Source: Leptospiraceae bacterium (GTDB lineage Bacteria; Spirochaetota; Leptospiria; Turneriellales; Turneriellaceae). Taken from it: 14,365 bases of DNA. The stretch's first letter is position 1, and each line of letters starts with the position of its first letter. The DNA lies in NCBI GenBank assembly GCA_025057195.1, contig JANWWX010000010.1:1-14365 (forward strand), read 5' to 3'. Both the position numbers and the translations under genes were made by a program. Of this stretch, positions 7,636 to 13,988 are shown one piece after another. Below the pieces are notes generated by a model. That model searched no databases and was not told the DNA's origin. It saw only the letters and a program-made list of their open reading frames with translations.

Positions 7636-8103
7636 CTATTTTCTACTGTGTTGTGCCACTGGCTTGGCGGTGTTGGGTGGCTTAGAGGATGAAAAAAGCA
7701 AAAATTCTGTGTAAATATACCCGGCAGCACCCCACATTTTGATTTTCATGTCGTAATTACTGAAAAACATTACCCGGTCTTCAGGTTCTAGATTCTCCGC
7801 CCCGGGAACAATCCCCTCTTCAGCCAAGCATAGCATCACGAAAATGAGATACGACACCGACCAACGCAGGGCAAAAGCCAGGCTATGCAGCGAGTTATAC
7901 GTGCGCATGTCCCAATAGACCTGCACAATAATGATGCCCTCGCTGCCATCGTTGTGTGTGCGGAGTTTTTGCCGGGATGGCTGGTGCCGGCGCAAATAGC
8001 GCAGGTAAAATGCTAAGTTGGCCATGACGGTGGCATAGTGTTTATCACAAAGATTTTCCGCCGGCGCCGGCAAAGAAATGCTAGTTTTCCGTTTTTCGTC
8101 CAT
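7636..8103 (-). CDS. Small paralogous protein A, DUF1564-like / ribbon-helix-helix-like
   Basis: A 155-residue soluble protein with no signal peptide. It begins MDEKRKTSISLPAPAENL. The middle (about 57-97) reads as a strand (IIIVQVYWD), a helix (MRTYNSLHSLAFALRW), a serine turn (S82-S84) and a second helix (LIFVMLCLAEEG). This is the layout of a ribbon-helix-helix DNA-binding unit and, from memory, resembles the Leptospira DUF1564 paralogs. The C-terminal 30 residues are polar and probably flexible. Over the first 125 residues it matches the protein starting at 13989 at 107 positions, without gaps. The start is well supported by GAGGG four bases before the ATG, and the same leader precedes paralog B. 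It has its own upstream dyad (8143-8161). Function is not known; a DNA-binding role is an inference. Confidence 0.85.
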   Translation of the reverse strand: MDEKRKTSISLPAPAENLCDKHYATVMANLAFYLRYLRRHQPSRQKLRTHNDGSEGIIIVQVYWDMRTYNSLHSLAFALRWSVSYLIFVMLCLAEEGIVPGAENLEPEDRVMFFSNYDMKIKMWGAAGYIYTEFLLFSSSKPPNTAKPVAQHSRK

Positions 8104-8130
8104 AGTCCCTCTATATATTTAATACCAGAA
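8104..8130 (-). promoter_or_regulatory. Promoter, short leader and ribosome-binding site of paralog A
   Basis: On the minus strand, a -10-like TATTAA at 8124-8119 sits 15 bases before the ATG and is followed by TATATAGAGGGACT. GAGGG is the ribosome-binding site. The mRNA leader would be only about 8-10 bases. The last 14 bases before the start codon are identical to those in front of paralog B. No good -35 hexamer is visible; the dyad at 8143-8161 occupies that area. Confidence 0.5.
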
Positions 8131-8142
8131 AATTGCGGATTT

Positions 8143-8161
8143 TTTTCACTTTTTTTGAAAA
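8143..8161 (-). promoter_or_regulatory. Putative operator of paralog A (TTTTCA-N7-TGAAAA)
   Basis: Perfect six-base inverted repeat with a seven-base spacer of A/T character, embedded in long A and T tracts. It lies 18 bases upstream of the likely -10, which covers or abuts the -35 position. Paralog B has the same arms, spacer length and position (19 bases upstream of its -10). Conservation of sequence and spacing supports a protein-binding site; which protein binds is unknown. Confidence 0.5.
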
Positions 8162-8191
8162 TTTTTGCTGTGGTTTTGTTTTAACAACCAA

Positions 8192-8256
8192 TGCTTGGGG
8201 GCTTACGCCCGAGCAAGGGTTTTTTAAATAACAAAGCACTAGCCGGTTAGCCGGCT
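8192..8256. terminator. Two hairpins after the hydrolase gene, probable termination region
   Basis: The first hairpin directly follows the hydrolase stop codon: AGCCGG at 8241-8246 pairs with CCGGCT at 8251-8256 around a TTAG loop. The second pairs TGCTTGGG (8192-8199) with CCCGAGCA (8208-8215), including one G-T pair. Its plus-strand copy is followed by a run of six T at 8220-8225. On the minus strand, where the hydrolase transcript arrives, it is followed by the less perfect TTGGTTGTT. The region probably ends the fadD-hydrolase transcript before paralog A. The stronger T tract on the plus side would block rightward read-through. Confidence 0.5.
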
Positions 8257-9237
8257 TTACTCCGCATCACGGGCGTTGATCCACTCGAGTGCTTTCGGCC
8301 AAACCTCCTGTGGGGCACTTTTGCCGCAGACTAAATCCATGTGGCCATAGCTGGTGGCGCTGCCGTACTCTTTGCCAAAGACGATTAGCTTGCGTTCGCA
8401 GTTGAGCTCGTGGTAGGTCCATTCGACACCGTCGAGGGCACAGATCCAGTCGCGGTCACCGGCGAGCATTAGCACCGGCACCCGGATGCGGCGGTCGTCT
8501 GCGCGGTGCGGGAAGCCACCCGAAAGCCGTGGCATGCCCTCTGCTGAGGAGATGAGCTTGATCTGGTTCCACTCGTTGACTGCAATTGGCTCGATCATCT
8601 CATTGAGGATCTTGCGGCCGATTTCTGGGTCCATATTTTCTGGGTTCCACAAAAAGCGATTCCAAAAAGTGTCGAGGTGCGCCAGCGGCACCATCGGCTG
8701 CCAGAAATAACGCAGCGGATAAAACTGCAGCGCGCTGATGTAGTCGAGCAACGTGCGGAAATGGTTGATTGTGGAATACGTGTAGTTGAGTGCGGTGGCA
8801 AAAGTCGTCAGGCTTTGCAGGTTGGCTGCCTTATGCCGGATTTGGTAGAAAAAGCCTAAAATACCACCCATGCTGTGCCCGACCCAGTGCATCCGTTCTG
8901 TGCCATGTTCGGCAATAATATGTTCGACCACGGCTGGCAGGTCACAGAGTAGGTAGTCGTCGATCGACCACTGCAGGCCACGGCCGGTGTGTGGGCCATC
9001 GCTGCCACAGCGCCCGCGCAGATCCATCGCATAGACAGCATAACCTTGGGCAGCAAGATAACGGGCAAAACTGTATTTGGCCACGCCAAAGTCCCACACG
9101 CGGTGGTTGGAGGCAATGCCATGGAGCAAAAGCACCGGATAGCGCCGCGTGGTGTTTTCCGGCAGGTAGCGATAGACTGCAAGGCGCCAGTGGTCAGGGG
9201 TTTCGATATGGTATTGTTTTATTTTAATCTCGGCCAT
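8257..9237 (-). CDS. Alpha/beta-fold hydrolase (lipase/esterase-like)
   Basis: A 326-residue serine hydrolase without a signal peptide. Visible features are the oxyanion-side LLLHGIASNHRVWD (37-49) and the strand MDLRGRCGSDGP (71-82). The nucleophile elbow is GHSMGG with Ser122, the acid is probably Asp261 or Asp263 in LAGDRDWIC, and the base is His299 in YGHMDL. The insert between about 150 and 245 (LRYFWQPMVPLAHLDTFWNRFLW and on) is rich in aromatic residues and probably forms a lid over a hydrophobic substrate pocket. The substrate cannot be read from the sequence. The ATG at 9237 lies one base after the stop of the acyl-CoA synthetase gene; the ATG at 9261 would overlap that gene and adds no family residues. 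The pairing suggests lipid or fatty-ester turnover, with the ligase activating released acids. Confidence 0.88.
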   Translation of the reverse strand: MAEIKIKQYHIETPDHWRLAVYRYLPENTTRRYPVLLLHGIASNHRVWDFGVAKYSFARYLAAQGYAVYAMDLRGRCGSDGPHTGRGLQWSIDDYLLCDLPAVVEHIIAEHGTERMHWVGHSMGGILGFFYQIRHKAANLQSLTTFATALNYTYSTINHFRTLLDYISALQFYPLRYFWQPMVPLAHLDTFWNRFLWNPENMDPEIGRKILNEMIEPIAVNEWNQIKLISSAEGMPRLSGGFPHRADDRRIRVPVLMLAGDRDWICALDGVEWTYHELNCERKLIVFGKEYGSATSYGHMDLVCGKSAPQEVWPKALEWINARDAE

Positions 9238-9238
9238 G

Positions 9239-11125
9239 CTATTCCCGGAACATCTCAGCAATCAACGCAGCGTATTTTTGCTGGACCACATTGCGTTTGA
9301 TTTTCATCAGCGCGGTGAGTTCTTCCCCTACACGCAACTTTTGCGGCAGGAAGCGCACGTGCGCGATGCGTTCAAAACTTTTGAAACCATTTTTTTCGTT
9401 AATCAACTCATGGCAGATCTGCTTGAAAATCGCGATCAGCTCCGGATGGCGGTTCAGATCGTCTTCGGGATTGAATTCTGACACCGCAAAGCCGGCGTCG
9501 TTGAGCCGGTCATAGTCCGGCCAGATCAGGACGCCGAGATTTTTTTGGTCCTGTCCCACCACCACTGCCTGTTCGATCAGGGGGTGTTGCACGAGCAGTG
9601 TTTCGATGGGCACTGGTTCGAGGTTTTCTCCCGAAAGGAGCACAATGGTATCTTTGGCGCGGCCGCAGATCTTGAGCGCCCCGCTCGGGGTGAAATAGCC
9701 CAAATCGCCGGTGTTGATCCAGCCATCCTGCAGCACCTTGGCAGTGGCCTCTGGATTTTTGTAATAGCCCTGCATCACCCCAGGGCCTTTGACAAAGATC
9801 ACACCACGCTCGCCAGGCGGCAACGTTTTGCCTGTTTCCTCGTCACGGATTTCGACCTGCGTGCCCTCGGGGGGGAATCCCACAGTGCCAAGGATAACCT
9901 TACCGGGACGGCGCATGGCGATGAGTGGGGCAGTTTCGGTCATGCCATAGCCCTCATAGACGGGGATGCCGATGGCGTTGAAAAATTCGTCTATGTGAAG
10001 GGGCAGCGCACCACCGCCGGAAATGGTACCACGCAGCTCGCCGCCCAGCATCGCGCGCACGCGTACCAAAAAAATCGCATCCATATAAAGATCGGGCGCG
10101 GCCAGTGCCCCAAGCGAAACGAGCGAAAGTGCCTTATGCACGAATTGTGCCAATGGGTTTTGGCCACTTTTGCTGTCGTCTAAACCTGCCAGGGCGTTTT
10201 TCGCACGGTTGAGCCGCTGCTTGATGCTGTAGGAGAGGTCAAAAAGTTCGCGGTTGAATGCTTCGGTTTTGTCGATGCGTTCGCGCAGCTTCTGGTAAAT
10301 TTGCTCCCACAGCCGCGGCGCCGAGGCCATCAGCGTGGGCTTGGCACGGATGAAATCTTCCATTAAGTCTTTTTTATTGGAGTAGTAGTAGTGGCAACCC
10401 GAGTAGAGTGCACAGTAGAGCATAAAACGCTCAAAAATGTGCCACACCGGCAAGATTGAAAGAATGCGATCGTGGGGCGACATCTGCAGCACTGCTGGCG
10501 CCACCTGCAGTTGGTAAAGCATGTTGGCGTGCGAGAGCATGACACCTTTAGGTTCCCCCGTGGTGCCCGAAGTGTAGATGATGGTAAAGAGATCTTGCGG
10601 CGAAATGCGGTGGCAAATGGTGTCGAGTGTTTTTTCCTCAGCGTCGTTGATGGGTGGCAAATCGTGCAAAAGCTGCGGTAGCAGGGTGAGATTTTCCTCT
10701 TGCGCAAGTTTTTTCGGGAAATCGGGATCGAGCACGATGGTCGGGATCTGCCGTTTGCGCAGCACATCGCGGATTTTTTTGTAAAGCCGCAAATGCTCCA
10801 CAAAGCACAGTTTGGCTTCAGCGTGTTCCAAAATAAAACCCAGTTCTTGTGCCGTCGAGTCAGCACCGCGCGGCACAACGATCGCTCCGGCCATCTGGAT
10901 TGCCATGTCGCTGATCAGCCACTCGACCGAGTTTTCAGCAAAGATCGCGACACGGTCACCGGGTTTGACCCCTTGTTGGATGAGGTATGCCGCCAGCGCC
11001 TGTGCACGCTCGTGCAGCATCGAAAATTTGGCTGGTTTGAAAAATTTGTGCGAATCTTTGGTATAAAATTTTTGTTCTGGGTAAAGCCGGGCGCTGCGCG
11101 CAAAAACCTCGACTAGGTTTTGCAT
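9239..11125 (-). CDS. Long-chain fatty acid-CoA ligase, AMP-forming
   Basis: Activates fatty acids to acyl-CoA through an acyl-adenylate, feeding beta-oxidation or phospholipid synthesis. The 628-residue ANL enzyme shows the P-loop YTSGTTGEPKG (184-194), the adenine-binding YEGYGMTET (390-398), TGDLG (472-476, ribose-binding Asp), the hinge GRAKD (488-492), and a C-terminal catalytic-lysine region (ELTALMKIKRN). The inserted helical stretch at about 275-345 and the overall length match the long-chain subfamily (FadD15/FAA type) rather than acetyl-CoA synthetase. It has no signal peptide; membrane association is usual in the family. The ATG at 11125 is the only good start, though its ribosome-binding site is weak. 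It heads a two-gene unit with the hydrolase. Acyl chain preference cannot be told. Confidence 0.94.
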   Translation of the reverse strand: MQNLVEVFARSARLYPEQKFYTKDSHKFFKPAKFSMLHERAQALAAYLIQQGVKPGDRVAIFAENSVEWLISDMAIQMAGAIVVPRGADSTAQELGFILEHAEAKLCFVEHLRLYKKIRDVLRKRQIPTIVLDPDFPKKLAQEENLTLLPQLLHDLPPINDAEEKTLDTICHRISPQDLFTIIYTSGTTGEPKGVMLSHANMLYQLQVAPAVLQMSPHDRILSILPVWHIFERFMLYCALYSGCHYYYSNKKDLMEDFIRAKPTLMASAPRLWEQIYQKLRERIDKTEAFNRELFDLSYSIKQRLNRAKNALAGLDDSKSGQNPLAQFVHKALSLVSLGALAAPDLYMDAIFLVRVRAMLGGELRGTISGGGALPLHIDEFFNAIGIPVYEGYGMTETAPLIAMRRPGKVILGTVGFPPEGTQVEIRDEETGKTLPPGERGVIFVKGPGVMQGYYKNPEATAKVLQDGWINTGDLGYFTPSGALKICGRAKDTIVLLSGENLEPVPIETLLVQHPLIEQAVVVGQDQKNLGVLIWPDYDRLNDAGFAVSEFNPEDDLNRHPELIAIFKQICHELINEKNGFKSFERIAHVRFLPQKLRVGEELTALMKIKRNVVQQKYAALIAEMFRE

Positions 11126-11170
11126 GGCCTATAACCTTAGGCGGTGACAGCGTGTCGAGAATATCAAAGT

Positions 11171-11182
11171 GAACATTTGTTC
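11171..11182. promoter_or_regulatory. Dyad GAACATTTGTTC upstream of the acyl-CoA ligase gene
   Basis: Five-base arms around a two-base centre. The sequence fits GAAC-N4-GTTC, the core of the LexA (DinR) box of Bacillus and relatives. It lies about 46-57 bases before the ligase start codon. A twelve-base dyad can arise by chance, and an SOS site before a fatty acid activation gene would be unexpected, so the LexA reading is only a possibility. Confidence 0.3.
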
Positions 11183-11209
11183 GGTTTTATCGGCTGCCGC
11201 CAACGCTTA

Positions 11210-11225
11210 GTGAATAACTATTCAC
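11210..11225. promoter_or_regulatory. Perfect dyad GTGAATA-AC-TATTCAC, possible regulator binding site
   Basis: Seven-base perfect arms around a two-base centre, about 85 bases upstream of the acyl-CoA ligase start. The arms resemble the TGAAT...ATTCA type of palindrome bound by TetR-family fatty acid regulators such as Bacillus FadR. No regulator gene is present in the window, so the assignment is by shape and context only. Confidence 0.4.
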
Positions 11226-11435
11226 CGCACGCACAATTACTCCATGAAAGTCAAAATATGGGTCACTAAGGGGTTATTTACGCCGAATTTTTACGATTTT
11301 CACCCACAAAACCACCATCCGCCATCACGCCAAGCAACGCGAAGCGATAGAAGTAAGCACATAGCATTAGTGCAGAAACCAGAAACAAAAAATACCTTTG
11401 TGGTTTCTAAATAATCCTCATTTCCTTGGGTGATT

Positions 11436-11819
11436 ATGCAAAAACAGTTTACAATGGCCACAGCCGGGCGAATTACAAGAATGCGCAAAGCACGGATTGG
11501 CAAAAGTGGAGAGGAGCTCGCAGCACGCTTTGCTCGGCTTTGCGGTTTAGTGGTGCTTTCGCGCAACGACCGTCGCTTCGGTGGAGAAATAGACCTTCTC
11601 TGTCGGGATCGCAATGGCAGCTTGGTTATTCTAGAAGTGAAGTTGCGCCACCGCCATATCGGCTATCCAGTGATTTCTGCAAGCCAGCGCGCACGGTTAT
11701 CTGCGGCCGCAGCTGCGCTAGAACAAACAAAAGGTGAATTCTGCTGTTTTAGTTTTTTTGTTTTAGTAGCTGATCCCCAAAAGCAGGCAATTGAGCCGAT
11801 ACCCTTTGCCGTTTTTTGA
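11436..11819 (+). CDS. yraN: YraN/UPF0102 family protein (endonuclease-like fold)
   Basis: Small protein of the UPF0102 family, which has a Holliday-junction-resolvase/restriction-endonuclease-like fold and no firmly established role. Diagnostic parts are ARIGKSGEELAARF (19-32), the core GGEIDLLCRD (49-58) with Glu51 and Asp53, and ILEVKLRHR (65-73) with Glu67 and Lys69. These acidic residues and lysine form the typical nuclease-like metal site. Length from this start is 127 aa, normal for the family. The start is uncertain: GTG 11430 and ATGs at 11436, 11454 and 11481 are in frame. None has a well-placed ribosome-binding site; GGTGAT lies very close before 11436. The gene is alone on the plus strand, divergent from the acyl-CoA ligase gene, with its stop 23 bases from the citrate synthase stop. 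Confidence 0.85.
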   Translation: MQKQFTMATAGRITRMRKARIGKSGEELAARFARLCGLVVLSRNDRRFGGEIDLLCRDRNGSLVILEVKLRHRHIGYPVISASQRARLSAAAAALEQTKGEFCCFSFFVLVADPQKQAIEPIPFAVF

Positions 11820-11856
11820 TGGATCAGCGCTTTTCAAATGGATCAGCGCTTTTCAA
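11819..11856. repeat. Tandem duplication of a 19-base unit at the yraN/citrate synthase junction
   Basis: The unit ATGGATCAGCGCTTTTCAA occurs twice back to back (11819-11837 and 11838-11856) with no mismatch. The right copy contains the last codons and stop of the citrate synthase gene. The left copy starts at the last base of the yraN stop. The duplication forms nearly the whole spacer between the two convergent genes. It alters neither reading frame. Confidence 0.9.
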
Positions 11857-12982
11857 GAGGGACATACTGCAGGTCCTTTTTCCCTGTGTAGATTGCCCGC
11901 GGGCGGATGAGTTTATTTTCTTGGTATTGCTCTGCGATGTGGGCTAAATAGCCGGCGGTGCGGGACAGGGCAAAAACACAGGTGAACAGATCCGAACTCA
12001 GACCCAGAAGATAAAAGGCTAAACCACCATAAAAGTCAACATTGGGGTAGAGATTTTTTTCTTTGAGCATAATGGCCTCTGCGCGCTCAGCAGTGGCAAT
12101 TAGCTTTTCCTGGCCACTCTTTTTGGCAAGTTCGATGCACATGCGTTTGAGCACGGGCACGCGTGGGTCACCTTTTTTGTAAACACGGTGGCCAAAGCCC
12201 ATGATGATCTCTTTGCGCCGGAGCCGCGGTAGGATATAGTCCTCAACATTTTCTGGGCTGCCGATGGTGAGCAGCATTTCCAAAGCTTGCTGGTTGGCAC
12301 CACCGTGTAGCCCGCCTTGGAGGGTGCTGACTGCAGTCACAATGCACGAATAAGTGTCGGCAAGCGTGGCAGCGGTCACGCGTGCGGCAAAGGTCGAGGC
12401 GTTGAGTTCATGCTCTGAATAGAGGATGAGCACGGTTTCCAAGAGGCGTGCCGTTTCTTTATCCGGCACCTCTCCATACAGGCTATACAAAAAGTTGGCG
12501 GCAATGTCGAGCTCTGGGTTAGGTGTGATATAGCTACGCGCGTTACGGTGGCGGGCAATAGCCGCGACCAAAAGCGGCATTTTGGCCAAAAGCCGGATCG
12601 AGCAGCGGCGTAAAGCCGGCGGGGAATTATCTGATGCTTCCGGATCATAGAGTCCGAGTGAGGAGACAAGCGTGCGCAGCACCGCCATTGGGTGTGCTTC
12701 GCGCGGCACGTGGTTGATGTGCTCGATGATTTCGCGTGGCAGAGAGTATTCTGCGCGCAGCGCCGACTTGAAATCCTGTAGGGCTTGGCTGGAAGGCAAT
12801 GCGTCGTTCCATAGCAAATAGACCACCTCTTCAAAGCTGGCGTTGGCTGCCAGATCAATGATATTGTAACCACGCAAGGAAAGCCGATCCTGGCGGATGT
12901 CACAGATTTTAGAGGGCAGGACTTCGACATCCTCAAGCCCGGCGTGGTGGTCGGTGGACATGCTGCCTTTTACAACATTCAT
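11843..12982 (-). CDS. gltA: Citrate synthase (or 2-methylcitrate synthase)
   Basis: Condenses acetyl-CoA with oxaloacetate to give citrate at the entry of the TCA cycle. Catalytic residues are visible: His226 in GGLHGGANQQ, His265 in MGFGHRVYKKGDPR, and Asp316 in NVDFYGG. SEHELNAST (189-197) and ISRTAG-like LSRTAGYLAH near the C-terminus are also as expected. The 379-residue length matches the short bacterial type, which also includes 2-methylcitrate synthases. No prp genes are adjacent, so citrate synthase is the more likely reading. The ATG at 12982 has GGAG seven bases upstream. A second ATG at 12961 (MSTDHHAG) with AAAAGG upstream is a credible alternative. It follows the methyltransferase gene by 18 bases and is probably co-transcribed with it. 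Confidence 0.93.
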   Translation of the reverse strand: MNVVKGSMSTDHHAGLEDVEVLPSKICDIRQDRLSLRGYNIIDLAANASFEEVVYLLWNDALPSSQALQDFKSALRAEYSLPREIIEHINHVPREAHPMAVLRTLVSSLGLYDPEASDNSPPALRRCSIRLLAKMPLLVAAIARHRNARSYITPNPELDIAANFLYSLYGEVPDKETARLLETVLILYSEHELNASTFAARVTAATLADTYSCIVTAVSTLQGGLHGGANQQALEMLLTIGSPENVEDYILPRLRRKEIIMGFGHRVYKKGDPRVPVLKRMCIELAKKSGQEKLIATAERAEAIMLKEKNLYPNVDFYGGLAFYLLGLSSDLFTCVFALSRTAGYLAHIAEQYQENKLIRPRAIYTGKKDLQYVPLEKR

Positions 12983-13000
12983 ATATAGCTCCGGTTATAC

Positions 13001-13831
13001 CTATTTTCCAGACATTGGATCTGCGGAAACGGCAACGGTGTTCGCATTCGCCGGTGCCGTGAGATAGGTCTTAATGACAAAGGGTTTTTCCACCAGAAAA
13101 TAAAAAGCATAAACGCAAAGTTGGTTAATAGCACTGGCCATGATGCCATAAAACGAATTATTGTAGATTGCCACTGCATAACCGGGCAAGTGCCCCACAC
13201 CGTAAATGGGATTGCTAAAAATCCGATATGGCCCCGCAACAACAAACTCGCTGACTTTGTGCCCGACAAAGATGTCTTTCCAATAATAAACTGGGATTCC
13301 AATGAGCATGGTGGACCATAACTTCACCATAAGCCCCAAGGCAAAAAGCACTGCCGCGCTACCCCAAACCAACCACAGCGGCAACCCACCCCAAAAACCG
13401 GTACCAGGGGAACTTTCGCTCATGAAGCCGACGCTGGCGCCGTTGTGGAAGAAGAGGAATGCGAGGACCCCCTCATAGATCCGGTATGCTTTTTCCTCGC
13501 CAAAACGGCGAATGAGGAGTTGCCTGCCACCATTTGGGCGCAACATGTAAAAGAGAAAGAAGAGATAACTGACAAGACCTAATAAAAAATACACGCTCGC
13601 GAAATATACCTCTTTGTGCTGTGGCAAAAACCAGAAAAAAAAGAGTAAGGAAGGGACCATAAAAATAGCCCGCACAATGGTCATATTTTCTGGGATGAAA
13701 CCGACCATGCCGCTGAGCGTATGGGCAATACGCAAAAGGGTACGGAAAAAACTCCTGACCACTTGCGGCAATGGCATGAAACCGGGAAAGGCCTGAAGGA
13801 GGCCAGTGTTGGCAAGCAATTTATACCACAT
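13001..13831 (-). CDS. Membrane-bound methyltransferase of the PEMT/ICMT type
   Basis: A 276-residue polytopic membrane protein with several hydrophobic helices (about 52-70, 77-97, 121-136, 150-183, 214-246). The C-terminal part has the layout of phospholipid N-methyltransferases and isoprenylcysteine carboxyl methyltransferases. GPYRIFSNPIYGVGHLPGY (200-218) is the RxPxY-type SAM-binding segment, followed by two hydrophobic stretches and Glu248 in VEKPF. Typical substrates are phosphatidylethanolamine or a prenylated group; which one applies here cannot be read from the sequence. Only the C-terminal third shows the motif and the N-terminal helices look specific to this protein. The ATG at 13831 is the furthest start and has a weak ribosome-binding site. 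It is the first gene of a unit with citrate synthase. Confidence 0.78.
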   Translation of the reverse strand: MWYKLLANTGLLQAFPGFMPLPQVVRSFFRTLLRIAHTLSGMVGFIPENMTIVRAIFMVPSLLFFFWFLPQHKEVYFASVYFLLGLVSYLFFLFYMLRPNGGRQLLIRRFGEEKAYRIYEGVLAFLFFHNGASVGFMSESSPGTGFWGGLPLWLVWGSAAVLFALGLMVKLWSTMLIGIPVYYWKDIFVGHKVSEFVVAGPYRIFSNPIYGVGHLPGYAVAIYNNSFYGIMASAINQLCVYAFYFLVEKPFVIKTYLTAPANANTVAVSADPMSGK

Positions 13832-13926
13832 TTTGTAAGTACCTAAGCAAAGGTATCAAAAAACACAAGCGGCACAGCACACTGAGTTCTATGTAAAAGC
13901 CCTTCAAAACACAGCCCGCCAAAAAA

Positions 13927-13947
13927 TTTTTCAGAAAAACTGAAAAA
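13927..13947 (+). promoter_or_regulatory. Putative operator of paralog B (TTTTTCAG-AAAAA-CTGAAAAA)
   Basis: Perfect eight-base inverted repeat with a five-base A spacer, the best of the three related dyads in the window. It sits 19 bases before the TATAAT at 13967-13972, so it overlaps the -35 position (about -52 to -32 from the likely start of transcription). That location suits either a repressor or an activator contacting polymerase. It also lies between the divergent methyltransferase gene and paralog B, so it could act on both. Confidence 0.55.
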
Positions 13948-13966
13948 ATTCCGCGGTTTTTAGGTA

Positions 13967-13988
13967 TATAATATTATATAGAGGGACT
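13967..13988 (+). promoter_or_regulatory. -10 element, short leader and ribosome-binding site of paralog B
   Basis: A consensus TATAAT at 13967-13972 is followed 16 bases later by the ATG. Transcription would start near 13979, giving a leader of about ten bases that contains GAGGG as ribosome-binding site. The run TATATAGAGGGACT before the ATG is identical to that of paralog A. No -35 hexamer is evident at 17 bases. Confidence 0.55.

Larger units (their letters stand above)
11126..11435. other. Divergent intergenic region between the acyl-CoA ligase gene and yraN
   Basis: About 310 bases with no credible gene. It must hold promoters for both divergent genes. Two clear dyads are present, at 11171-11182 and 11210-11225 (listed separately). 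On the yraN side, an A/T-rich TAAATAAT near 11408 could serve as a -10, but I cannot assign a -35 with confidence. No small RNA, riboswitch or repeat family is apparent. Confidence 0.5.

Noticed and set aside
7616..7650. Inverted repeat GTAGAA...TTCTAC at the end of paralog A, as a terminator
   Set aside because: The stem is six AT-rich pairs overlapping the stop codon, with no T tract; too weak to call.
8104..8256. A hidden small gene or mobile-element end between paralog A and the hydrolase
   Set aside because: The stretch is explained by the promoter, dyad and two hairpins; no terminal repeats with target duplication and no coding frame are seen.
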